From: Kineosporia corallincola
GTDB lineage: Bacteria; Actinomycetota; Actinomycetes; Actinomycetales; Kineosporiaceae
Direction of reading: 5' to 3'
Length of the DNA: 64,000 bases
Assembly (NCBI RefSeq): GCF_018499875.1
Contig: NZ_JAHBAY010000018.1
Coordinates: 62,001 to 126,000, forward strand
This document shows positions 52,194-61,510 of the stretch, piece by piece; the first letter of the stretch is position 1; the number at the start of each line of letters is the position of its first letter. Position numbers and translations under genes: made by a program. The notes beneath the pieces are model-generated. The model did not search any database. It was given only the letters and a program-made list of their open reading frames with translations, and was not told the DNA's origin.

Positions 52194-53287
52194 CGGCCGG
52201 GCGGACGGTGCGGGTGCTGGTGGTCGAGGACTCGCGCACCGTGCGGGCCCGGATCGTGGCCGCGCTGCGCTCGGACCCGGCGATCGAGGTGGTGGGCGAG
52301 GCCGGTGACGGGCAGGCCGCCGTCGACGAGTGCACCCGGCTGCGACCCGACGTGGTGACGATGGACATGATGCTGCCCGGGATGTCCGGCCTGGCCGCCA
52401 CCGAGCACCTGATGCAGTACTGCCCCACACCGATTCTGGTGATCTCCAGCGCCGACAACCGGGCCGGATTCATCGACACGATGGCCGCGCTGGAGGCCGG
52501 TGCGGTGGACGTGCTGGAGAAGCCGCTGGGCCGCGACCCGGGCGGCGGGAACGACGCCTGGGACCGCGAGTTCCTGCGCACCGTCAAGCTGGTCGCCAAG
52601 ATCAAGGTGATCCGGCGGATCGGCCACCACCCGGTGCCCGCCGACCGGCAGCCCGCCCTGCGCGCGCCCGCGCCCGACCCGGCGCGCCCCTACTCGGTCG
52701 TGGCGATCGGTGCCTCGACCGGCGGCCCGACCGCGGTGGCCACGGTGCTGCGCACTCTGCCGGCGACCTTCGCCCTGCCGCTGCTGCTGGTGCTGCACGT
52801 GCACGAGTCGTTCGGCACCGCCTTCGCGTCGTGGCTCCAGGAGGCCACCGAGCGCCGGGTGCGGCTGGCGACGAGCGGCGAGCCGCTGAGCCACGTGCGG
52901 CCGGGTGAGGTGGTGATGGCCCCGCCCGGGCGGCACCTGCGGGTGCGCAGCAACGCCCTGCTGCTCAGCGACGAGCCCGAAAGACATTCCTGCCGGCCCA
53001 GTGTCGATGTGCTGTTCGACTCGCTCGCGGCCTCGCACGGCCCCCGGGTGGCGGCCGTGCTGCTGACCGGGATGGGCAAGGACGGCGCCACCGGGCTGCT
53101 GGAGATCGACAAGGCCGGTGGCCTGACCATCGCCCAGGACGAGGCCACCTCGGCCGTGTTCGGGATGCCCGGCGAGGCGGTGCGTCTGGGCGCCGCGCAG
53201 CACGTCCTCGGTATCGACGAGATCGGCCCCGCACTGGGCCGTCTCACCGTTCCCTTCGATCTGGCAGCGCGGGTGAGGCCACGATGA
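52190..53287 (+). CDS. cheB: CheB methylesterase
   Basis: 365 residues. N-terminal receiver with acidic pocket VEDSRTVR and phospho-acceptor Asp 59 (VVTMDMMLPGMSG), then a methylesterase domain with Ser 176 (AIGASTGGPTAV), His 203 (LLVLHVHESFG) and Asp in LLTGMGKDGATG. It removes methyl groups from the receptor and gives adaptation. ATGA overlaps on both sides. Its start lies well inside a longer open frame that belongs to cheA in another phase. Confidence 0.95.
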   Translation: MTAGRTVRVLVVEDSRTVRARIVAALRSDPAIEVVGEAGDGQAAVDECTRLRPDVVTMDMMLPGMSGLAATEHLMQYCPTPILVISSADNRAGFIDTMAALEAGAVDVLEKPLGRDPGGGNDAWDREFLRTVKLVAKIKVIRRIGHHPVPADRQPALRAPAPDPARPYSVVAIGASTGGPTAVATVLRTLPATFALPLLLVLHVHESFGTAFASWLQEATERRVRLATSGEPLSHVRPGEVVMAPPGRHLRVRSNALLLSDEPERHSCRPSVDVLFDSLAASHGPRVAAVLLTGMGKDGATGLLEIDKAGGLTIAQDEATSAVFGMPGEAVRLGAAQHVLGIDEIGPALGRLTVPFDLAARVRPR

Positions 53288-55272
53288 GCACCGACCATCC
53301 GGAGAGCATCGGCACGGTGCTCATCCTGGACGACAGCCTGACCGTGCGGATGGACCTGGTGCGGGCGTTCGAGGAGGCGGGCTGGCGGACCATGCCCTGC
53401 GCCACGGTGGCCACCGCCTGGGAGCGACTGGCCGCGGAGCCGGTGGACTGCGTGGTGCTGGACGTGGTGCTGCCCGACGGCAACGGCGTGGACGTGCTGC
53501 GGCAGCTACGCACCGACCCGGGCACGGCGGCCCTGCCGGTGCTGATGCTCAGCACCGAGGCCGAGGTGCAGGACCGGATCCGGGGTCTGCGCACCGGGGC
53601 CGACGAGTACCTCGGAAAGCCCTACGACTCGGGCTATCTGGTGGCCCGGGCGCAGGAGCTGATCGCCTCCGGCACGGCCGTGCCGGAGGCCGGGGCCGAG
53701 CACGTGGTGCGGGTGCTGGTGATCGACGACAGCCCGGACGTGCGGGACCGGTTCGCCGACCTGTTGCGGGCGAGCGGGTACGAGGTGGTGCAGGCCGATT
53801 CGGGGCTGGCCGGGCTGCGTCTGGCGGCGGCCCGGCGACCGGACGCGGTGCTGGTGGACGCCGAGCTGCCGGACATCGACGGGGCCACGGTGATCCGCCG
53901 GATCCGCCTGGACTCGGCGTTGCGTGGGCTGCCCTGCCTGCTGCTCGCCGCCTCGGAGGACGCCGGGGCCGAGCTGACCGCCCTGGACGCCGGGGCGGAC
54001 GCCTTCGTGGGGGCGGGCACGGACGCCGACGTGGTGCTGGCCAAGCTCAGTGCCGCGCTGCGGCAGACCGTGGTGGCGGGGCCGGTGGTCGACACCGCCA
54101 GCCTCCAGCGACTGAAGAAGGTGGTGGCGGTCGGTTCCACGGTGGTCGCCTCGCACGCCGAGCACCTGCGCGGCGAGGGGTTCGACGTGGTGCAGGCGCA
54201 CACCGGCGACGAGGCGCTGGAACTGCTGGCCTTCCAGGGCTGCGACTGCATCCTGATCGAGCTGTCCGCCGACGACGGCCCGGTGCAGCTCGAGGTCTGC
54301 CAGAAGGTCAAGGCGGCTCCGGGTGTTCGCGACGTCCCCCTGATCGTGATCGGTGACGACGACCAGCGGCAGACGATGGTGGACGCGCTGGCGGCCGGGG
54401 CCGACGACTACGTGAACGCCTCGGCCGACGTCCGGGTGCTGCTCGCCCGCATCCGCGCGCAGCTCCAGCGCAAGCAGATCGCCGACGAGTACCGGCAGAT
54501 CCGGGAGAGTCTGCTGCGCCGCGAGATCGAGGCCGCGCAGGCCCGGGCGGACGCCGAGATCGCCCAGACCAAGGCCGCGATGGTGGAGGAACTGGAGCGC
54601 AAGAACCAGGAGCTGGAGGCGTTCAGCTACTCGGTCTCGCACGACCTGCGCAGTCCGCTGCGGGCGATCGACGGGTTCACCACGATGCTGATCGAGGTGG
54701 TGGACGAGCACCTGGACGAGAGCAGCCGGCACTACGCCGACCGGATCCGGGCGTCGGTGAAGCGGATGAACGAGATGATCGACGACCTGATCCAGCTCTC
54801 CCGCGTGGGCCGGGCCGAGATCGCCCGCCGGCCGGTGGATCTGGCCACGATGGCGAACGAGATCCTGACCGACCTGGCGGCCGGCTCCCCCGGCCGTCAG
54901 GTGGAGCGGTCGATCGGCGACGGGCTCACCGCGAGCGCCGACGCCCGGCTGCTGCGCAACGTGCTGGAGAACCTGCTGGGCAACGCCTGGAAGTTCAGCG
55001 GCCAGGCGGAGAGCCCGCGGATCGAGGTGGGGCGGGCCGGGAACGGCGACTTCTTCGTGCGGGACAACGGTTCCGGGTTCGACATGAGCCAGGCCGGGCG
55101 GCTGTTCTCGCCGTTCCAGCGGTTGCACAAGCAGACCGATTTCCCCGGCACCGGCATCGGGCTGGCCACCGTGCACCGGATCATCGAGCGGCACGGCGGG
55201 CGGATCTGGGCCGAGTCGGCACCGGGGCAGGGGGCCACGTTCTGGTTCACCCTGCCGGAGGGGACGGGCTAG
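53284..55272 (+). CDS. REC-REC-REC-histidine kinase output protein
   Basis: 662 residues: three receiver domains and a C-terminal histidine kinase. Receiver 1 (LILDDSLTVRMD; Asp 60 in VVLDVVLPDGNG) and receiver 2 (VIDDSPDVRDR; Asp 192 in VLVDAELPDIDG) keep the acidic pocket. Receiver 3 lacks it and has Glu 326 where the phospho-acceptor should be (CILIELSADD). A coiled coil (about 410-445) leads to HisKA with His 453 (SYSVSHDLRSPLRAIDG) and HATPase (LLGNAWKFSG, DNGSGFDM, GTGIGLATVHRI). It replaces the diguanylate cyclase that ends Wsp operons, so the signal passes to another, unlinked response regulator. Its TAG stop overlaps the stop of the convergent gene. Confidence 0.93.
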   Translation: MSTDHPESIGTVLILDDSLTVRMDLVRAFEEAGWRTMPCATVATAWERLAAEPVDCVVLDVVLPDGNGVDVLRQLRTDPGTAALPVLMLSTEAEVQDRIRGLRTGADEYLGKPYDSGYLVARAQELIASGTAVPEAGAEHVVRVLVIDDSPDVRDRFADLLRASGYEVVQADSGLAGLRLAAARRPDAVLVDAELPDIDGATVIRRIRLDSALRGLPCLLLAASEDAGAELTALDAGADAFVGAGTDADVVLAKLSAALRQTVVAGPVVDTASLQRLKKVVAVGSTVVASHAEHLRGEGFDVVQAHTGDEALELLAFQGCDCILIELSADDGPVQLEVCQKVKAAPGVRDVPLIVIGDDDQRQTMVDALAAGADDYVNASADVRVLLARIRAQLQRKQIADEYRQIRESLLRREIEAAQARADAEIAQTKAAMVEELERKNQELEAFSYSVSHDLRSPLRAIDGFTTMLIEVVDEHLDESSRHYADRIRASVKRMNEMIDDLIQLSRVGRAEIARRPVDLATMANEILTDLAAGSPGRQVERSIGDGLTASADARLLRNVLENLLGNAWKFSGQAESPRIEVGRAGNGDFFVRDNGSGFDMSQAGRLFSPFQRLHKQTDFPGTGIGLATVHRIIERHGGRIWAESAPGQGATFWFTLPEGTG

Positions 55273-56306
55273 CCGGAGTGCACCTCCAGCTCACCCAGCT
55301 GGGCGTTCGGCCAGCCGCTGTTGGCGCTGAAAACCAGCTTCAGATAACGGGTGCTGGCCGAGACCGAAACCGTGACGCTGTTGTTCGAGCCGTTGTTCGC
55401 GTCGAACGTGTAGCCGGTGGCTCCCTTGATCGAGGAGTACGAGCTGCCGTTGCGGCTGCCCTGCACGGCGATCGTCTGGGTGCGGCTGTTCCAGTCCGAG
55501 ACCGGCGGCAGCGAGAGCACCAGCCGGCCGACCTTCTGCACCGAGCCGAGGTCCACCGTGAGGGTCTGCGGGAAGCCCTCTTCCGCCTCCCAGTAGGTGC
55601 CGGCGCTGCCGTCGGTGACGTTGCTGGCGGCGTAGTCCTGGGTGTGACTGCTCTCCTGCACCCAGCGCCCGGACACCAGGTTCACCGACGCGTCGGCGGT
55701 GACCACCGAGCTGGTGGCCTTCGTGGTGCTGCTGCTCGCCTTCGTGGTGGTGCTGCTGCTCGTCGTCCTGCGGGTGGCCGGGGCGTCCGCGGACGGGGCA
55801 CTGGTCGCCTTGGGCTCGCCGGTCTTCTCGGGCGCAGCCTTCTTCGTCGCCTTCTTGCTGGGCGTGGCGCTCGGGGTGGCGGTGGCCGTGACGCCGGCCG
55901 TGGTGGTCTCCGAGACCGTCGGGATGGTCACGTTCAGCTGCTGTTCCGAGGACAGGTTGTCGGGGTCGTCGCCGGAGATCGACTGCACCGCCAGCATTCC
56001 GCCGACGATCACGGCCACCACCGCGGCGACCGACCCGCCGATCACCGCGCCGCCGCGCAGACCGGGCACCGGTACCCCCAGCCAGGTACGCCGGGTCGCG
56101 CGGCCCGCCCACGAGGACACGAAGTCCTCGTGCGCGTTCCGGGGGCCCTGGGCGTCCTTGAGGTTCGGGGTGTTCCGGGTACTCCGGTCGGTACTCCGGT
56201 CGATACCCCGGGCACCCCGGTCGTTCCGGACGACCTCCTGGGCCTCACGGCGACGCCGGGCCGCCCGGCCCTCCGTCGTGCCCGGCGCCGGTTCGCTGGT
56301 CTTCAC
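55269..56306 (-). CDS. Membrane-anchored protein with F5/8 type C (discoidin) domain
   Basis: 345 residues from the GTG at 56306 (GGAG 9 nt upstream). A basic cytoplasmic N-terminus ends with FVSSWAGRATRRTWLGVP, then one membrane span (AVIGGSVAAVVAVIVGGMLA), a Thr/Ser/Ala/Lys-rich linker, and a C-terminal galactose-binding-like fold (NVTDGSAGTYWEAEEGFPQ, LTVDLGSVQKVGRLVLSL, YLKLVFSANSGWPNAQLGEL) typical of carbohydrate-binding discoidin/CBM32 modules. It probably sits in the membrane with the module outside. Shares its N-terminal motif with the two following genes. Confidence 0.88.
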   Translation of the reverse strand: MKTSEPAPGTTEGRAARRRREAQEVVRNDRGARGIDRSTDRSTRNTPNLKDAQGPRNAHEDFVSSWAGRATRRTWLGVPVPGLRGGAVIGGSVAAVVAVIVGGMLAVQSISGDDPDNLSSEQQLNVTIPTVSETTTAGVTATATPSATPSKKATKKAAPEKTGEPKATSAPSADAPATRRTTSSSTTTKASSSTTKATSSVVTADASVNLVSGRWVQESSHTQDYAASNVTDGSAGTYWEAEEGFPQTLTVDLGSVQKVGRLVLSLPPVSDWNSRTQTIAVQGSRNGSSYSSIKGATGYTFDANNGSNNSVTVSVSASTRYLKLVFSANSGWPNAQLGELEVHSG

Positions 56307-56481
56307 GCTCTGCGTCTCCCACGACTTCCACGACACGGCAGCAATGGCGGGTCAGATACGCCATGAGCGTGGCAGATCCGTTTCGGCCTGATTCGCGCCG
56401 GGAACAGGATTTCCCTTTCGGCCACGCAGAACTGCCCCGTCGGACCTACCGGTCCGGCGGGGCAGCGTCGGTGAAACCGGC

Positions 56482-57444
56482 TCAGCCGGTGAAGGTCCAG
56501 ATGTGGTCGTCGTCCGGGGAGCAGGTGTACAGGGTCAGCTCCTGGTCGGGCTGGTCGTGGGCGTTGTTGATGTTCGAGACGTCCAGGCACAGGCCGCTCT
56601 TCACGTTGACCAGGTAGAAGCCGCCGCCCTGGGCCTGCTTCCGGAACATCTGGTTGTCCGTGTCACCCGGCAGGCAGGCGTGCGTGATCACATTGGTGCC
56701 GGCCGCGACGCTGCCCGAGCCACCGACGTCCAGGCAGTACTGGGACTTGACCTCGCGCAGCAGGAAAGTGCCGTCGGCCTGGGTGATCGTCTCGTAGCGC
56801 TGGTTGTCGTCCGCGCTCGAGTCGCAGTAGTACTGAGTGACGTTCACGTCGCCGGCCACCGCGCCGTAACCGGGCAGGTCCACGCAGAACCCGGTGACCA
56901 GGTTCTTGATCGCGCCGACCGACGCCGTGGTGGCTCCCGGCTTCTTCTCCGCCTTCTCGGCGGCCGCCGTGGCCTTCTTCTTCTGCGCCGCCGTCTGTTT
57001 CTCGCTCTGCTTGACGGTCTGCTTCGGCGTGCTGGTGGCCTCCTCCGTCACCGTCCGGGTGTGGACGGGGACAGCGGCCTCCTTGGTCTTCGTCTTCTTC
57101 GGGTCCTTGGTGGCCGTGGCCGTGGGCTCCGCCGTCGCGGTCGCCGTCGGCGAGGGCGAGGTGGTGCTGCCGAGACCGGCCGAGGTGAGCGCGGCGGTGT
57201 CGGACGTGCCGTCACCCGACCTGGTGAACGCCTGAACCGCCATCACGCCGCCGATCACGATCCCGACCACCAGGGCGGCCGAGGCACCGATCACGACCAC
57301 GCCGCTCAGGCCCCTGGTCGGCACCCCGATCACGGGGCGGCGGCCGAGCATGGAGCTCTTCCAGGAGGAGAGGAACTCGGTGTGCTCGTCCGGCTCGCTC
57401 TCGCTCTCCGGGCGACGGCCGGAACCCGGCTCGCTGGAACTCAC
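56482..57444 (-). CDS. Membrane-anchored ricin-type lectin protein A
   Basis: 320 residues from the GTG at 57444 (GGGAG 6 nt upstream). Cytoplasmic N-terminus with TEFLSSWKSSMLGRRPVIGV, one membrane span (VVVIGASAALVVGIVIGGVM), a Thr/Ala/Lys linker with coiled-coil character (KKKATAAAEKAEKKPG), and a C-terminal beta-trefoil-like lectin domain with repeated Cys-and-Gln/Trp blocks (NLVTGFCVDLPG, SQYCLDVGGSGSVAAG, KSGLCLDVSN). Likely binds cell-surface or environmental glycans. Paralogous to the next gene. Confidence 0.9.
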   Translation of the reverse strand: MSSSEPGSGRRPESESEPDEHTEFLSSWKSSMLGRRPVIGVPTRGLSGVVVIGASAALVVGIVIGGVMAVQAFTRSGDGTSDTAALTSAGLGSTTSPSPTATATAEPTATATKDPKKTKTKEAAVPVHTRTVTEEATSTPKQTVKQSEKQTAAQKKKATAAAEKAEKKPGATTASVGAIKNLVTGFCVDLPGYGAVAGDVNVTQYYCDSSADDNQRYETITQADGTFLLREVKSQYCLDVGGSGSVAAGTNVITHACLPGDTDNQMFRKQAQGGGFYLVNVKSGLCLDVSNINNAHDQPDQELTLYTCSPDDDHIWTFTG

Positions 57445-57603
57445 GGTCTACTCCCACTCACGACGGCGGCTGACCTCAGGGTCGTGGAACGCTCCACGGT
57501 GACAGGCCCGGTCCGCACCCACCGAACCGGGGCCACGGCCCTTTCCCTTTAGCCCCCGCAACCGTGCCCGGAAGTACCGGGAACCCAGGTCCGCCGAGCA
57601 ACG

Positions 57604-58500
57604 TCAGGACCCGAAGCTCCAGACCTGGTTGTCGGCCGAGGAGCAGGCCACCAGGGCCAGGCTGGTGTCGACCGGGCTGCTGTCCTTGTCGGTGCCCTGC
57701 GGGTCCAGGCACAGGCCGCTCTTCACGTTCACCAGGTAGAAACCGCTGCCCTGAGCCTGCTTCCGGAACATCTGGTTGTCCGCGGCCCCCCGCACGCAGG
57801 TGCTGACGGCCACCGTGCTGTTCGCCGCGACGCTGTCGGTGCCGTCCACGTCGAGGCACAGGTTGGACTTCAGGTTACGCAGCAGGAAGGTGCCGTTCGA
57901 CTGGGTGACGGTCTGGAACTCCTGGTTGTCGGTGTCACCGGGATAGCAGTTCGTCTGGAGGGCCTGGCTGCCCGCGCCGACCGCCTCCAGTCCGGTGAGG
58001 TCCACGCAGTAGCCGGTGACCAGGTTCCTGATGACGCCGACCGTCGCCGTGACCGGGGCGGCGACGGTCTTCTTCGGCGTCGCCTTGGTAGTGGTCTTCT
58101 TCGGCGTGGCGGTCGCCGTCGGCGTCGCCTCGCGGGTGACCGTGCGGGTACGGGTCTCCGCCGTGGCCGCCTTCTCGGTCTTCGTCTTCTTCGGCTTCTC
58201 GGTGGGCGACGCGGTCGGCGTGCCGGTGACGGTGGGCTCCGGGGTCGTCGTCTTCAGGCCGGCGGACGTCAGCGCGGCCGTGTCCGAGTTGTCCGGCCCG
58301 GTCGCGGTGGCCGCCTGGATCGCCATCGTGCCGCCGACCACCACGCCCACCACGACGGCGACCGAGGCGACGATCACCACCACGCCGCGCAGGCCCCGGG
58401 TCGGCACACCGATCGCGGGACGGCGGCCCAGCATCGAGCCCTTCCACGAGTCCAGGAACTCGGTGTGCTGATCGGGTTCCGGGTCACTCGACGACTTCAC
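57604..58500 (-). CDS. Membrane-anchored ricin-type lectin protein B
   Basis: 298 residues from the GTG at 58500 (AGGAG 7 nt upstream). Same layout as protein A: TEFLDSWKGSMLGRRPAIGV, membrane span, Thr/Pro/Lys linker, then ricin-type blocks NLVTGYCVDLTG, KSNLCLDVDGTDSVAA and KSGLCLDPQGTDK. The conserved motif before the membrane is almost identical between the two, more than the linkers, which suggests an interaction partner in the cytoplasm. Confidence 0.9.
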   Translation of the reverse strand: MKSSSDPEPDQHTEFLDSWKGSMLGRRPAIGVPTRGLRGVVVIVASVAVVVGVVVGGTMAIQAATATGPDNSDTAALTSAGLKTTTPEPTVTGTPTASPTEKPKKTKTEKAATAETRTRTVTREATPTATATPKKTTTKATPKKTVAAPVTATVGVIRNLVTGYCVDLTGLEAVGAGSQALQTNCYPGDTDNQEFQTVTQSNGTFLLRNLKSNLCLDVDGTDSVAANSTVAVSTCVRGAADNQMFRKQAQGSGFYLVNVKSGLCLDPQGTDKDSSPVDTSLALVACSSADNQVWSFGS

Positions 58501-58692
58501 GGTTCTTCTCCTGCCAGGGGTACGTCTGCACAGTCAGGCAGTTGTCAGGGATGCGGCGATGCAACGCACCACCGTGGCAGCCCCGGCCGCGGCACGGCAC
58601 ACCCGCCGCCGCGACCTTCCCTTTCGCCCGTCCGGAGTTGCCCGGAAGTCTTCCGGCACAAGATCATCCGGGCGAGTCCGCGCCGGTCGGCC

Positions 58693-58756
58693 CTCGCACC
58701 GGTCAGACCTCGCACCGGTCAGACCTCGCTCCGGTCAGACCTCGCTCCGGTCAGAC
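58693..58756. repeat. Four 16-bp tandem repeats at the 3' end of the AAA gene
   Basis: CTCGCACCGGTCAGAC occurs twice, then CTCGCTCCGGTCAGAC twice, head to tail without gaps. The last copy covers the stop codon (TCA at 58751-58753 on this strand) of the beta-helix/AAA gene. Confidence 0.85.
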
Positions 58757-61510
58757 CGAGTGCGGCGGGATGTCGGCCGGCTCGATCCGCTGGAGCACCT
58801 CGTTGGTGGTCGTGTCGTCCAGATCCATGTCGGCGAGCCGGGCGGCCTGCCGCTCGGTCATCGTCTGGAACAGCTGCCGGGCCACCCGGCCGTTGCCGAA
58901 GCCGGTGTTGCGGGGCAGCGAGTCGAAGTACTCGACCAGCGACGCTCGGGTCTTCGGGGTGAGCTCGTACTCGTGGTGGTCCGCCTGCATCCCGACGATC
59001 CGGGTGAGCTCCTCCGAGCTGTAGTCGACGAACTCCAGCGTGCGCGAGAACCGGGACTTCAGGCCGGGGTTCGAGCTGAGGAACCGGGACATCTCGTTGG
59101 AGTACCCGGCCACGATCACCACGATCTCGTCGCGGTAGTCCTCCATCAGCTTCATCAGCGTGACGATGGCCTCCTGGCCGAAGTCGTTCGACTGCCCGGG
59201 CGGGGCCAGCGAGTACGCCTCGTCGAGGAACAGCACGCCGCCCAGCGCCTTACGGAACACCGCCTCGGTCTTCGGCGCGGTGTGACCGACGTACGACCCG
59301 ACCAGCGCACCCCGGTCGGCCTCGACCAGGTGCCCCTTCTCCAGCACCCCGAGCCGGGCGAGCAGGCCACCGTACAGCCGGGCCACCGTCGTCTTACCGG
59401 TACCCGGGTTACCGGCGAACACCAGGTGCCGGCTCAGCGGCGGCGCGGCCAGCCCGGCCTCCTGCCGGCGGCGCACCATCTGCATCAGCTTGACCAGCGC
59501 CGTCACGTCGGCCTTGACCTGCTCCAGGCCGACCAGCTCGGTCAGTTTGCCGCGCAGTTCGTCGAGCGAGCCCTCCGGCTCGGCACCGGCCGAGACGTCG
59601 ACGCCGAGCTCCGCCTCGGTCGGGCCGTTGACCGTGGCCTTCTTCTTGTCTGAGGCACCGCTGCGCTCGCTGACCCCGGACTCCGGGATCGTCGAGGTCT
59701 CGACGTTGCTGATGACGTTCTTGCTGAACTCCGGTCTGGCGTCCTCGTCCTGGCTGAGGTCCGCCTCGGTGTCGTGGATGCGCCAGCCGGTCACGGTCGG
59801 TGTGGCCTTCTTGCCCACGTGCAGCGCGGGGAAGCCGGTGGCCGAGACGTCGCAGTCCTCATAGGTTCCCGCCGCGCCGTCGCCGACGAAGACGCCGTTC
59901 TTCGTGGTGTCGCGAACGGTCAGCCGGGTCACCGTGGGCTTCGCGCCGGTCCAGACGACCAGCCCGGAACCACCCGCGCCGTCCACCTGACAGCCCTCGA
60001 AAGTGCCCCGCGCGTCTTTCTCCAGCACGATCCCGGCGGTACCGGCCCGGCGCACCCTGGCGTCGCGCACGGTGGCGTTCGCCCCCGGGCCGACCTGCAC
60101 GGCGGAGCGCTCGCTGTCGTTGACGACGATCTTCTCGACCTTGGCCTCCTGCCTGGAAACCATCGAGACCCCGACGCCGCAGCGCTCGAGCTCCAGCCCG
60201 GACAGGTCGAGTTCGGCCTCGCCCTCGGTCTGCACACCGGACAGCCCGGCGCCCCGCACCGTGCCACCGCGCACCCGCCCGGTCGCCCGGCCCTTGAGAT
60301 GCAGCCCGTGTTCCGGGGTCTCGAGCACGCCGAGGCCGGTGGCGTCGAGCTGGGCGGAGTCACCGACGCAGACCGCGCTGAACGTGGCGGACTCGACCGT
60401 GACGTCTTTCAGCTGGGCTCCGGAGGTGCCGGACAGGAAGATCCCGTTCGCCCCGCTGCGCCGGATCGTGCCGTCGCTGAACTGGACCTGGGCCTTGTCG
60501 CGGGCAACCACGCCGGTGCTGGTGACCCGGTCGAGGACACAGTTCTCCAGGATCAGCGAGCTGGTGCCGGCCGCGACCAGGCCGGAGCGCTTGGTGATCT
60601 CGATCCGGCAGTCGTTCAGCCGGGCCTCACCGGCCCCGATCAGCAGGCCGTCGCCGCCCGCGCGCTCGATCACGCAGTCGGTGAGCTGCACGCCGGTCGG
60701 TTCGCTGTCGGCCTTCGAGGCCGCGGAACCGGTGCTGCTGCCCAGGATTCGCAGGCCCTCGGCGCCCGAGCGCTCGATGCGGCAGCCGTGGAGCACGACC
60801 GAGGCGGCGTCTTCGACCAGCACGCCGCTGCGGCCGGTGCGGGAGATCTCGCAGTCCTCGGCCCGGGCCAGGCCCTTGCCCCGCACCCGCAGGCCGGACC
60901 CCTTGGTCGAGCGGATCTGGGTGCCGGACATCGCCAGCTGTGCGGAGTCGCTGACCACCACGCCGGTGCCGTCGATCGCGGTGATCACGCAGGAGTCGAG
61001 CACGGCGCGGCTGGAGGCGGTCAGGTGCACGCCGACCATCGGGGCGCTGCTGATCCGGCAGCTGGTCAGCCGGACCGCGGCCTCGCCCTCGGCGTCGACG
61101 CGGCCGGCCAGCAGGTCGCACTCGCTCAGCTCGGCGTAGCCGGCCCGCACCCGCACCAGCGGGTTGCCGTCGGCGGCGCCGGTGAGCACCAGGCCGTGCA
61201 GCCGGGCCGGGGCGGTGACGGTCAGGCCCGCCGGGCCGGTGATCCGGACCGTGCCTGAGCCGGCCTCGGCGACCACCGCCACGGCGCGGTCGATCACCAG
61301 GCTCTCGGCGTAGACGCCGGGCGAGATCGCGACGGTCTGGCCCTCCGCCGCGGCGGCCAGGGCCTCGCCGACGGTGGCGAAGAACTTCGGGTCGCCGGGG
61401 ACGACCCGCAGGATGCCGTCGGCCGAGGCCTGCGGGGTCTCCGGTTTCGCCGGCCTGCCGAGCTTCGGGGACTTCGGCTGCTGCCGGGGTTCGCGGGATC
61501 CGATCCTCAC
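58751..61510 (-). CDS. Right-handed beta-helix protein fused to an AAA+ ATPase
   Basis: 919 residues. After a basic start, residues 40-620 form a pectate-lyase-like parallel beta-helix of about 20 irregular repeats (for example GVVVSDSAQLAMSGTQIRST). The C-terminal 280 residues are a CbxX/CfxQ (SpoVK, EccA-like) AAA+ domain with Walker A LVFAGNPGTGKTTVAR, Walker B GGVLFLDEAYSLA and sensor GRVARQLFQTM. No signal peptide, so the helix is probably cytoplasmic and could be a scaffold or substrate receptor for the ATPase. GTGA overlap with the YbaB-like gene. Similar ATPases accompany type VII secretion, but no ESX gene is in the window. Confidence 0.88.
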   Translation of the reverse strand: MRIGSREPRQQPKSPKLGRPAKPETPQASADGILRVVPGDPKFFATVGEALAAAAEGQTVAISPGVYAESLVIDRAVAVVAEAGSGTVRITGPAGLTVTAPARLHGLVLTGAADGNPLVRVRAGYAELSECDLLAGRVDAEGEAAVRLTSCRISSAPMVGVHLTASSRAVLDSCVITAIDGTGVVVSDSAQLAMSGTQIRSTKGSGLRVRGKGLARAEDCEISRTGRSGVLVEDAASVVLHGCRIERSGAEGLRILGSSTGSAASKADSEPTGVQLTDCVIERAGGDGLLIGAGEARLNDCRIEITKRSGLVAAGTSSLILENCVLDRVTSTGVVARDKAQVQFSDGTIRRSGANGIFLSGTSGAQLKDVTVESATFSAVCVGDSAQLDATGLGVLETPEHGLHLKGRATGRVRGGTVRGAGLSGVQTEGEAELDLSGLELERCGVGVSMVSRQEAKVEKIVVNDSERSAVQVGPGANATVRDARVRRAGTAGIVLEKDARGTFEGCQVDGAGGSGLVVWTGAKPTVTRLTVRDTTKNGVFVGDGAAGTYEDCDVSATGFPALHVGKKATPTVTGWRIHDTEADLSQDEDARPEFSKNVISNVETSTIPESGVSERSGASDKKKATVNGPTEAELGVDVSAGAEPEGSLDELRGKLTELVGLEQVKADVTALVKLMQMVRRRQEAGLAAPPLSRHLVFAGNPGTGKTTVARLYGGLLARLGVLEKGHLVEADRGALVGSYVGHTAPKTEAVFRKALGGVLFLDEAYSLAPPGQSNDFGQEAIVTLMKLMEDYRDEIVVIVAGYSNEMSRFLSSNPGLKSRFSRTLEFVDYSSEELTRIVGMQADHHEYELTPKTRASLVEYFDSLPRNTGFGNGRVARQLFQTMTERQAARLADMDLDDTTTNEVLQRIEPADIPPHSV

